DNA of 64,000 bases from contig NZ_JAFMZZ010000001.1 in assembly GCF_017356245.1 (NCBI RefSeq), positions 3,050,745-3,114,744 of the forward strand. Direction: 5' to 3'. Origin of the DNA: Bordetella petrii. GTDB taxonomy: Bacteria > Pseudomonadota > Gammaproteobacteria > Burkholderiales > Burkholderiaceae_B. The stretch's first letter is position 1; each line of letters opens with the position of its first letter. A program made the translations under genes and the position numbers. This document shows positions 51,201 through 57,114 of this stretch, piece by piece. The notes beneath the pieces are model-generated. The model was not told the origin of the DNA. It searched no databases and saw nothing but the letters and a program-made list of their open reading frames with translations.

Positions 51201-52039
51201 CCCCCCTGCCCGCCCGCCGACTGCGCGAGAATCGCCGCGCCTGTCGTATTGGTCAGCAAGCGCGCGCTGCTGTTGCCCAGGTTGATGATGCCGGAATCGA
51301 CGACTGTCACCGTGCTGGCGTTGCCGCCATTGCCGCCCAACTGCTCGCCATAGTTCAAGGTGGGGTCGTTCTGGTCCCCGCCGTTTCCTGCCGCCGCCAA
51401 CGCATAAATGCCGAACAGGCCTTCATCCGTGGTGGACGCCGAGCTGTTCATGGTAAGCGTGCCGGAGTTGGTGACGCTCACGGCTTGCCCGAGCCCGCCG
51501 GTGCCGCCATTGGAGTCGTTGTTGTGATTGTCGGTGGCGCCGGATCCTCCCAGCGATCTCGCCTGGATCAGGCTGTTGAACGTGTTGGAGGTCGTGCCGT
51601 TGTACGTGATGTTGCCGTAGTTGGTCACGGTCACATAGCCAGACTGCCCTCCCGAACCTTCGTCATACCCCTGGCCGCCTCGGGAATAAGCCGTTACCAC
51701 GCCGGGCAGCCCCGAGAACCCGTCCACGTCCGTACCCCCGCTGTAGGTAGTGGAATCGGCGCTGAAATTTCCGTACACCGTCATGGGCACGTTCGGCCCG
51801 GTTTCGCCCGTTTTATCGTCGTCGTCCGCGTCGTCGCCCCAGCATTCGGTATAGGCATAGCTGTAGTTGCCGGCCGGCACTTCGTTGTTGTCGGTGGTCG
51901 ACCAGCAATTGGCGGCCTGTGCCCCGCCGGCCCAGGCGCCAGCCCCCAGCGCCGAAACGATGGCCACGCGCAGCGCGGTCTGGCGCATCGAGGGAACATT
52001 AATGGAAAGGCCGCGCCGGTCGGACTGAGCTCGTTTCAT
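45233..52039 (-). CDS. Giant glycine-rich autotransporter
   Basis: This 2268-residue type Va secreted protein has an extended signal peptide (cleavage likely after AGGAQA, about 42). The huge passenger contains roughly 20 copies of a unit built on AQSIGGGGGxGG spaced about 50-90 residues apart, with Asn/Thr/Gly-rich strands between (beta-helix-like). The C-terminal beta-barrel (about 2000-2268) starts near WGQVSGLSTDQDGDGG and ends with Phe (KLMVPF), as outer-membrane proteins do. No RGD motif or protease triad was recognised. Adhesin or biofilm function is plausible. The stop lies 23 bp from the converging marR end. Confidence 0.92.
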   Translation of the reverse strand: MKRAQSDRRGLSINVPSMRQTALRVAIVSALGAGAWAGGAQAANCWSTTDNNEVPAGNYSYAYTECWGDDADDDDKTGETGPNVPMTVYGNFSADSTTYSGGTDVDGFSGLPGVVTAYSRGGQGYDEGSGGQSGYVTVTNYGNITYNGTTSNTFNSLIQARSLGGSGATDNHNNDSNGGTGGLGQAVSVTNSGTLTMNSSASTTDEGLFGIYALAAAGNGGDQNDPTLNYGEQLGGNGGNASTVTVVDSGIINLGNSSARLLTNTTGAAILAQSAGGQGGDNNGNAGTGGTVQVTHSGRTASYWQGYADAQVFGIDAMSSGGDGTASSDDSDNGGDGGGNSSGWIQQVTVDAYGSVLVDVANSDADVTVEGAGIAARALGGKGGTGPSKDHSGGNGGVGGPTSVIMYKGASVTTHGDNILGVVAQSIGGQGGDGGDGTALAGQGGGGGFGGSAGQAFIGTNAGTSVTTTGDFATALLAHSIGGGGGTGGDFVAVLGGQGGNGGNGGDAGEAEIANQSTLSTSGDHAYGMLAQSIAGSGGAGGVDTSAAVALGGDGAGGGTANQVTISSYGTITTGGYSAHGIVAQSIGGGGGAAGSANGVLSVGGNAAGETPSKGGGVWVTNTATVTTTGDAAVGLLAQSIGGGGGSGGDANGVVTVGGSGASAGDGGTVSIAQGLGKIQTFGNYSAGVLAQSVGGGGGNGGDTLSLSAGASLAIGGSGSSGGNGGSVCITNDSACNIPPYGFLTTVATHGNYAPGIIAQSVGGGGGNGGSTKSDSVESFIALQLGGKAGGGGVGNSSVVSLESLVATTGGAHSIGILSQSIGGGGGTGGSANYTTEDLGFTAAVVVGGGGGAGGDGGASTVKLTNSFVGTGMDFANPDIDPETYAPNDAFGILAQSIGGGGGSGGSSVANELVAAVPTGEGASVAFTFSAAVGGNGGSGGDACPEGDTTCATKVTLVQGTTVATLGDGSHGVVAQSIGGGGGNGGDASTLSALLGDADTLSLQAGMSLGGQGSAGGDGGAVNVSLGDSGTAYAPAPQSLLLPPPTSGPPSSTIITYGNYADGVLAQSIGGGGGNGGVGSSNSYAHGGPATLKVNVALGGTGGTGGVGGDVNITLNPNFTIRTLGSGSRGIVAQSIGGGGGASQGGTISVAGGLPSSEDGAPLPSGRLQVGLGATGGSGNVGGTVSATLLGAIGTEGGDADGVLLQSIGGGGGLGGSLGADASSNPILNRIGIHSDNSARLDETAGTTYTLGVDVGGTGGTGANGGEVDLTFAGQIATRGDWADGMVAQSIGGGGGAGGSATASGSKVYANATIGVGGTGGAAGNGGTVNFYFDGSHNNKIATAGYSAYGVLMQSIGGGGGQGADGSDQANGTITVGGSAGGGGGAGGNGGTIQVQDGKSGGWLTVATQGDESAALAMQSIGGGGGTGGAGNSSSKYLEQNSHAMQLSVGGNGGLAGTGGVVDTTFGTKATTQGDRAYGILAQSIGGGGGLAGAGASNNLTSVNLGGRNGASGDGNTVTVNLNAGSVISTQGAGAHGLIAQSIGGGGGIAGDTALQLQLDSTNWKPGTNSDGSAATGGSGDGNTVSVNVDGSITTLGANAYGIIAQSIGGGGGLGGGPVPDGSSGGGTIVQGFAGSTGGEGSGKAVTVTQAGSIVASGAGSTGIFAQSAGSDGAGAVTVNVNGSVTGGSGSSGYGVWVASNAQNVLNVGTNGQIIAGQGGVAVRHDGAALSGTGAALALAPAAATLAINNSGSIRGNVECQNGGGVACDLDNAQSGFLGDATLYQANIDNAGRVVIGKSGAFDTLTVTGDFTLQSGGILQADVDFERLKAPRMVVQGDTRLDGQVDVQPITLLPEREVTVATLEGDIQGAPSALDSAVIDYDARMQGDNVRVRAAGADFTAPSMQLSDNPRSVARHVQSAWDLGGNAAMAPLFAALDTASRSGADAYSEQLSDLSPGVAVAPAAQMQASMARFTGSMMSCPAFQGGDALTGEQDCLWGQVSGLSTDQDGDGGVSGFTLDGVTYQFGGQRQVSPGWFLGGSVAYENTHLRGDDGRVNGKGDSGYAGVVLKREAGPWTFSAGLGGGYGQYDIDRGIRIPGLESTASSDPDIYGASLRLRIARTFASDKFYLKPYLDLDALYTHMPSYSESGDAMHLDVESSNEFVLGLSPMLEVGGKVSLDNGATMRPFAYGGVSFLSKDEYTARARLQGAPDGTGSFETSLPVDDVIGRVGAGLQVSNAGGVDFRLQYDGEFSSHIQSHRASLKLMVPF

Positions 52040-52246
52040 GATCGGGTATCCAGAGAGGCCGTATCAAGACGCACGGAATGCATGCCTTGGTGATGGCGGG
52101 ATGAACGCGCCTGGCCACCAAATTCTGCGTTTCGGCCATTCAGCGAACAACATTTTTTCGACGAAACGCCCCAATTGCTCGACGAAAAGTGTGCACGGCC
52201 GCCGGCTTTTTCCCGATGCGGCGACCGGCCGCTCGGCATTTTCCGC

Positions 52247-52275
52247 TTGACATTTGTGGACCGCATAAATATCGT
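52247..52275 (+). promoter_or_regulatory. Sigma-70 promoter of the PadR gene
   Basis: TTGACA at 52247-52252, a 17-bp spacer and TATCGT at 52270-52275 form a near-consensus promoter. Transcription should start near 52282, leaving a short leader of about 26 bases with no clear Shine-Dalgarno sequence. The -10 box lies inside the first palindrome of the operator. Confidence 0.65.
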
Positions 52276-52294
52276 ACGATATATCTTAAGATAT
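52269..52294. promoter_or_regulatory. Tandem palindromic operator of the PadR regulator
   Basis: Two perfect 14-bp palindromes share two bases: ATATCGTACGATAT (52269-52282) and ATATCTTAAGATAT (52281-52294). The first covers the -10 box and the second the predicted start of transcription. A further CGTACGAT abuts the ATG at 52308. Such placement should block the promoter when the regulator is bound, giving self-repression together with the reductase gene. Confidence 0.7.
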
Positions 52295-52307
52295 CAAAAA
52301 ACGTACG

Positions 52308-53000
52308 ATGCCTGCCTTTTATTCCGCTTTTTTCGGCAGCCGCCTGCCCGGCATGGGCCGCTTTCCCCACCACCTGGGCCCGGCCGGGCATCGTGGCCAC
52401 GGCGGCCACCCCGCCGGCCGCGGCAGGATGGGCGGCGGTCATGACGGCATGGGCGGCGACGGCAGCGGCATGATGATGCGCGGCCGCAAGTTCGGCGCCG
52501 ATGAACTGCAGCTGATGCTGCTGGTACTGCTGGAAGAGCAGCCCCGCCATGGCTACGAACTGATCAAGGAACTGGAAGCCCGCTCTAACGGCTTCTACAT
52601 CCCCAGCCCCGGCGTCATCTACCCGGCTCTTACCTATCTGGAAGAGCTCGACTACACCACGGTCGAAACCCACGGCAACCGCAAGCGCTACCACCTGGCC
52701 GCGCCCGGCCTGGCCCACCTGGACGCCAACCGCGAACGGGCGGCGCTGCTGTTCGCCGGCCTGCAGCACGCCGCCCGCAAAATGGCCTGGATGAAGCAGG
52801 CCTGGCAGGGCGAAGCCGGCGTGCAGGAAGCCGAGCAGGCCAGCGGCTGGCTGCGCGAGTTCGTCGAGGCGCGCCGCGTCCTGAAAGAAGCGCTGCTGCG
52901 CCGCACCGATGCCGATGCCGCCGAGCAGCGCCGCCTGGCCGCCATCCTGCGGCGCGCCGCGGCCGAGATCCTGGGTGAAGAGCCCTGTGACCCGGCCTAG
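52308..53000 (+). CDS. PadR-family regulator with His/Gly-rich N-terminus (YqjI-like)
   Basis: This 230-residue regulator has a His/Gly/Met-rich N-terminus (about 17-58, with HHLGPAGHRGHGGHP and GGGHDGMGGDGSGMMM) resembling the metal-binding extension of E. coli YqjI. The PadR winged helix follows (LMLLVLLEEQPRHGYELIKELEARSNGFYIPSPGVIYPAL) and then a helical dimerisation region. YqjI represses the ferric reductase gene yqjH and responds to nickel and iron; here the same kind of gene follows 23 bp downstream, so the role is probably the same. Confidence 0.9.
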   Translation: MPAFYSAFFGSRLPGMGRFPHHLGPAGHRGHGGHPAGRGRMGGGHDGMGGDGSGMMMRGRKFGADELQLMLLVLLEEQPRHGYELIKELEARSNGFYIPSPGVIYPALTYLEELDYTTVETHGNRKRYHLAAPGLAHLDANRERAALLFAGLQHAARKMAWMKQAWQGEAGVQEAEQASGWLREFVEARRVLKEALLRRTDADAAEQRRLAAILRRAAAEILGEEPCDPA

Positions 53001-53023
53001 CGCCCACTCAGCAAAGGATATTC

Positions 53024-53848
53024 ATGAGCTTCTCTCTTTCCCCCGACCGCCTTGCCGTGCAGAAAGTGCGGCACGCGCTCAAGGCGCGCCTGCTGCAGGT
53101 GCGCCGCGTGCAGCGCATCGGCCCCTACCTGGTGCGCGTCACCCTGGCGGGCGACGAACTGGCCGGCTTCGTGTCGGCCTCGTTCGACGACCACGTCAAG
53201 CTGTTCCTGCCGGCGGGCGACGGCCTGCCCGCCCTGCCCGTCATCGGGCCGCAGGGGCCGGCATACGCGGACGATGCCCCGCGCCCGGTGTCGCGCGACT
53301 ACACACCGCGCCGCTATGACGCCGCCGCCGGCGAGCTGGATATCGATTTCGTGCTGCACGGGCATGGCCCCGCGGCCACCTGGGCGGCCCAGGCCGCGCC
53401 CGGACAATACCTGGGCGTGGCCGGTCCGCGCGGCTCGTTCATCATTCCGCCCGATTTCGACTGGCACCTGCTGATCGGCGACGAAACCGCCCTGCCCGCC
53501 ATCGCCCGCCGCCTGGAAGAACTGCCGCGCGGCAAGCGCGTGCTGGCCGTCATTGAAACCCGCCACCCCAACGCCCGCATCCCCCTGCCCACGCGGGCCG
53601 ACCTCAGCCTGCAATGGGTGCACGGCGCCGCCGACTCCGGCGACGGCCCACCCGTGCTGGAACGGGTGGTGCGCCGCCTGCAATTGCCCGAGGGCGAAGG
53701 CTATGTATGGGCCGCCGGCGAATCCGCCGCCATCCGCGGCATTCGCCAATACCTGGTGCAAGAGCGCGGCATCGACAAATCGCGCGTCCGCGCCGCCAGC
53801 TACTGGCGCCGCGGCGCCGCGGGCGCGCACGAAGTGCTGGACGATTGA
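53024..53848 (+). CDS. Siderophore-interacting protein (YqjH/ViuB-type ferric reductase)
   Basis: This 274-residue flavoprotein of the FAD-dependent ferric-siderophore reductase family has a ferredoxin-reductase-like FAD domain (RDYTPRRYDAAAGELDIDFVLHGHGPAATWA, about 90-125) and a C-terminal NAD(P)H domain (LLIGDETALPAIARRLEELP, VWAAGESAAIRGIRQYL, and ASYWRRGAAGAHE). It releases iron from siderophores in the cytoplasm. Located directly after the PadR regulator in one transcript. A hairpin repeat starts 23 bp after its stop. Confidence 0.93.
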   Translation: MSFSLSPDRLAVQKVRHALKARLLQVRRVQRIGPYLVRVTLAGDELAGFVSASFDDHVKLFLPAGDGLPALPVIGPQGPAYADDAPRPVSRDYTPRRYDAAAGELDIDFVLHGHGPAATWAAQAAPGQYLGVAGPRGSFIIPPDFDWHLLIGDETALPAIARRLEELPRGKRVLAVIETRHPNARIPLPTRADLSLQWVHGAADSGDGPPVLERVVRRLQLPEGEGYVWAAGESAAIRGIRQYLVQERGIDKSRVRAASYWRRGAAGAHEVLDD

Positions 53849-53871
53849 ACCGGCGCTTGCCAAGTCTTGCC

Positions 53872-53963
53872 CAGGTGTCTGGCTCCGCGGGTGCCAGACA
53901 CCGTTTTGTCGAGACAGTCTTTGCCCGCTTTCGGTGTCTGGCACCCGCGGAGCCAGACACCTG
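53872..53963. repeat. Full copy of the bipartite hairpin repeat
   Basis: Both hairpins use GGTGTCTGGC / GCCAGACACC stems (53874-53902 and 53933-53961), with shorter loops than other copies. The stem differs from other copies at one position, matched by the complementary change. It lies between the converging reductase and OiaK-like kinase genes. Confidence 0.9.
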
Positions 53964-53975
53964 CAGCACGCCGCG

Positions 53976-55277
53976 CTACGCCGATCCGCGCACGAACCGC
54001 TCGAACAGATCCGCCGACCCCATCTGCCCGCCCTTCAGCATGACTTCCATGCCGTCCAGGGCCGGCACGTCGCTGTGCAGGCGGCACAGCGCCACGCCCG
54101 GCTCGATGCGGGCCAGGTGCGACAGGCCCCAGGCATCCAGCGCCTGCATGGCCAGGCTGGAGCTGTCGCCGCCCGCCACGCCCATCCGGGCCACGCGCAC
54201 CTGCCGCAGCACCGCATCCAGCAGGCGGCCGCCCGCCCGGGCCAGGGCCTGGCTTTGCACGCCGGCGGTGCGCTGGCCCTGCGCATTGTCGATCCAGGCC
54301 AGCACGTGGCGGCCGTCGCGCAGCGCCTGCGCCAGCTCGGCGGCGCAGGCATCGCGATAAGCGCCGTCATCCGCCGCCAGGCGCAGCGGGTCCAGCCGGA
54401 TTTTCTGATAAGACCGCGCGGCCTCGACCTGCCGCGCCGTCACGGGCGACAGGCTGCCGGCCAGCAGCAGCACCGGCCCGGGCGCGGGCGCCCATGCGTC
54501 GGGCGGCGCCGCGGCGGCATCGCCCCATTGCGCGCCCAGCGCTTCGATGACGCTGCTGGCCCCCACCGCCAGCAACGGCTCGTCCGCTGCCGACCGGGCC
54601 AGCACGGCGCCGATGGTATCCAGGTGCGCCGGCTCGGCCACGTCGAACAGCACCGCGTCGGCCCCCTGCCCGCGCAACGCCTGCATGCGCGCCAGCACGG
54701 CATCGGGCCCGGCCGCGCAGCTGCGATAGTCGACTAACTCGACCCGCCCCGCGCCCAGCTGGGCCAAGTGGCGGCGCAGGTCGGCCTCGTGCATGGGCGT
54801 GACCGGATGGCGGCTCATGGTGGGGTGGCGGTCGATGCGGTGCACGTCGCCATCGGCCGCGGCGTACAGCTGCGCGAACAGGCAGTAGCGCCCCAGGCTG
54901 GGCTGTCCGCCGATGATCACGGGCCGGGGCTGACGCAGCGCGCCGCCCAGCACTTGCATCGCTATCGCGATATTGCCCACTTGCGGCGCGCTGTCGAAGG
55001 TGGAACACACTTTGTAGTGCACCACGCGCGGCCGCAGGCCGGCAAAAAAATGCGCCACCGGCTGCAGGGCCGCGCGCATGGCATCCGGGGCCATGGCGCG
55101 CGTGGCGCCGGCAATGCCCAGGCAGTCCAGCGGGCCGGCGCGCTCGCGCTGCGCCGCGGTGGGCACGCCGAAGAACAGCAGGCTGCGCAAGCCGGCGCGC
55201 GTGGCCGTGGCCAGCGCGTCGGTAGCGCCGGTGAAATCGTCGCCGTAATACGCCAGGCGCGGCGCGGCCAGGCTCAT
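53976..55277 (-). CDS. DUF1537 four-carbon acid sugar kinase (OtnK/OiaK-like)
   Basis: This 433-residue sugar-acid kinase has the N-terminal substrate domain LAYYGDDFTGATDALATATRAGLRS and FKVCSTFDSAPQVGNI-like HYKVCSTFDSAPQVGNIA. A C-terminal nucleotide domain includes GGDSSSLAMQALDAWGL. Members phosphorylate 3-oxo-tetronates or, when paired with a RuBisCO-like protein, 3-oxo-isoapionate. The 4-bp overlap with the RuBisCO-like gene favours an OiaK-type role. A clade-level alignment would settle this. Confidence 0.88.
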   Translation of the reverse strand: MSLAAPRLAYYGDDFTGATDALATATRAGLRSLLFFGVPTAAQRERAGPLDCLGIAGATRAMAPDAMRAALQPVAHFFAGLRPRVVHYKVCSTFDSAPQVGNIAIAMQVLGGALRQPRPVIIGGQPSLGRYCLFAQLYAAADGDVHRIDRHPTMSRHPVTPMHEADLRRHLAQLGAGRVELVDYRSCAAGPDAVLARMQALRGQGADAVLFDVAEPAHLDTIGAVLARSAADEPLLAVGASSVIEALGAQWGDAAAAPPDAWAPAPGPVLLLAGSLSPVTARQVEAARSYQKIRLDPLRLAADDGAYRDACAAELAQALRDGRHVLAWIDNAQGQRTAGVQSQALARAGGRLLDAVLRQVRVARMGVAGGDSSSLAMQALDAWGLSHLARIEPGVALCRLHSDVPALDGMEVMLKGGQMGSADLFERFVRGSA

Positions 55278-56548
55278 CGCGCGCCGAAGAAAGCCAGGGC
55301 GCGCGCCAGCTCGGGCGCCTGGCGCGCGTGCTCGGCCAGGCTGCTGCCGGCCCGCACCGCATCCCAGGCCTGGCGGATGCTGGCCACGCCGGCGGCGGCG
55401 CCGTCCGGGTGCGCCAGGATACCGCCGCCCGCCATGAACAGCAGGTCATCGCGGCCGATGGCGGCCCAGGTGGCCGGCACCGTGCCGGCCCACTGCCCGG
55501 ACGAGAACGCCGGCATCACCGTATCGTCGCGGTCCAGCCCCTGCGCCAGCGGCGTATAGCAATCGCGCGCGCCGCTGATCACTTCTTCGTCGGGCTGCGA
55601 GAACTTGCCCTGCAGGCCGTGCACATGCATGTGGTCCACGCCGGCCAGCCGCCACAGCGTCTGGTAGGCCTGGAAGCCGATGCCCAGCAGCGGATGGCGC
55701 GACAGCGCGCCGAACCCGTTGCGGTGCCCGTGCAGCACCAGCGGCGTATGCCGCCGCAGCGTCTGTATGCCCGAATAGCCGCAGGCATTCAGGCTGGCCA
55801 TGACGCAGCTGCCGCCTTCGCGCTCGACCAGGTCGGCGTGGCGCCGCATGGCGTCGGTTTCGTCGGTAATATTGAACGCCACCATTACCTGCTTGCCGGT
55901 GCGCTGGGCGTGTTCGCGCACCACCCGCATCACGGCCGGCACGCGCTGCGCCAGCGGCGCGTGCTCGGGGTCGGCGCAGACTTCGTCATCCTTGATGAAA
56001 TCGACTCCGGCGGCGCACAGCCGGCCCACCAGCTCGGCCGTTTCTTCGGCCGAGAACCCCACATTGGGCTTGATGATGGTGCCCACCAGCGCGCCGGCGG
56101 GCACGCCGGCCGCGCGGCGCGTGCCGGCAATGCCCGCGCGCGGGAAATCGAAGCGCGCCCGGTAGCTGGCCGGCACTTGCAGCGTTTCCAGGCGCAGCCC
56201 GGTGACTTCGCCCAGGTCGTACAGGTTGCCCGCCACGGTGCTGGCCAGGGTCGGCAGGTTGGCGCCGATGTTGGCCGGCGGAAAAGCAATGTCGATGCGG
56301 GCGCGGCGCCACGGCCCCGTCTGACGCCGCCGTTCCAGCAGCGCGTTGGGCAGGCTGGGCTGCGCGGCCTCGTCCAGCAGCCGCACCGATTCCACCGTGG
56401 CGCGCGCGCGGGCGCGCAGCGCATCGGTCTCGCCCGCCACGCGGGTAAAGGTGCCGCACGACTGCTCGCCGGCCATCACCTCGGCCACCGCGGCCGGGTC
56501 CAGCGGCGTCTCGATGACGTAGCTGGCCAGGATGCGTTCGCCGCTCAT
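55274..56548 (-). CDS. RuBisCO-like protein (OiaX-type)
   Basis: This 424-residue RuBisCO-superfamily protein keeps the active-site lysine in GTIIKPNVGFS (K160), the carbamylation/magnesium motif FIKDDEV (K186, D188, E189), and a loop Lys in HVHGLQGKF (K315). It lacks the small-subunit context and several CO2-fixing residues, so it is not a carboxylase. Related RuBisCO-like proteins decarboxylate or cleave 3-oxo-isoapionate 4-phosphate in D-apiose breakdown, with a DUF1537 kinase making the phosphate. It overlaps both neighbours by 4 bp. Confidence 0.9.
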   Translation of the reverse strand: MSGERILASYVIETPLDPAAVAEVMAGEQSCGTFTRVAGETDALRARARATVESVRLLDEAAQPSLPNALLERRRQTGPWRRARIDIAFPPANIGANLPTLASTVAGNLYDLGEVTGLRLETLQVPASYRARFDFPRAGIAGTRRAAGVPAGALVGTIIKPNVGFSAEETAELVGRLCAAGVDFIKDDEVCADPEHAPLAQRVPAVMRVVREHAQRTGKQVMVAFNITDETDAMRRHADLVEREGGSCVMASLNACGYSGIQTLRRHTPLVLHGHRNGFGALSRHPLLGIGFQAYQTLWRLAGVDHMHVHGLQGKFSQPDEEVISGARDCYTPLAQGLDRDDTVMPAFSSGQWAGTVPATWAAIGRDDLLFMAGGGILAHPDGAAAGVASIRQAWDAVRAGSSLAEHARQAPELARALAFFGAR

Positions 56549-57084
56549 TCCTGCCCCAGGTTCGGAAACGGCCGCACCGGCTCGCTGCCGTCCCAGCCGT
56601 CGGCAGCCTCGCGGATCTGCTGGAACATGCGGCCTTTCGGGCCGGACACTTCGGACAGCTCGATCACCGTGCCGGGATGGTATTCGGTGTCGAAATAAAT
56701 AAAGCGGCCGCGCTCGCCCACCTCGCCGCTCATCTTGGGCTTGAAGCCCTGCGCCAGCAGGCGCCCCAGGTCGCCGTCGTAGTCTTCGGTCCAGTAGGCC
56801 ACGTGCTGCAGGCCGCTGCGGCCCGCCTGCTGGAAGTCGCGGTACATCGAGGGCACGTCATTGCGGGTCTGGATCAGCTCGACCTGCACGTAGCCCGAAT
56901 TGGCCAGCGCCACCGAATTGTGCGGTTCGTAGGGCTGGCCGTCGTAGCGGTAGTTCACGATGGGCACGCGCGGGTTGTAGAACCAGGGCCCCACGCCCAG
57001 GGTCTTGCTCCAGTAGGCCATGGCGGCCTCGATGTCGGGCACCACATAGCCCAACTGGCGGATCTGGCCGAGGAATCGGCTCAT
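56545..57084 (-). CDS. VOC (glyoxalase/dioxygenase-fold) family protein
   Basis: This 179-residue vicinal-oxygen-chelate protein has the paired beta-alpha-beta repeats: IRQLGYVVPDIEAAMAYWSKTLGVGPW and LQHVAYWTEDYDGDLGRLLAQGF. Candidate metal ligands are the His in QHVAYW and the Glu in GTVIELSEVSG. Translational coupling with the RuBisCO-like gene (4-bp overlap) points to a step in the same pathway, perhaps an isomerase, epimerase or lyase. The exact reaction is not evident. Confidence 0.85.
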   Translation of the reverse strand: MSRFLGQIRQLGYVVPDIEAAMAYWSKTLGVGPWFYNPRVPIVNYRYDGQPYEPHNSVALANSGYVQVELIQTRNDVPSMYRDFQQAGRSGLQHVAYWTEDYDGDLGRLLAQGFKPKMSGEVGERGRFIYFDTEYHPGTVIELSEVSGPKGRMFQQIREAADGWDGSEPVRPFPNLGQE

Positions 57085-57114
57085 GGAAATGCTCCCGTGC
57101 GAAAAAAGGGGTGA

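Noticed and set aside
55274..56548. CO2-fixing RuBisCO
   Set aside because: Although the Lys-Asp-Glu metal motif is kept, there is no small subunit or phosphoribulokinase and the sequence fits a RuBisCO-like protein coupled to a sugar-acid kinase.
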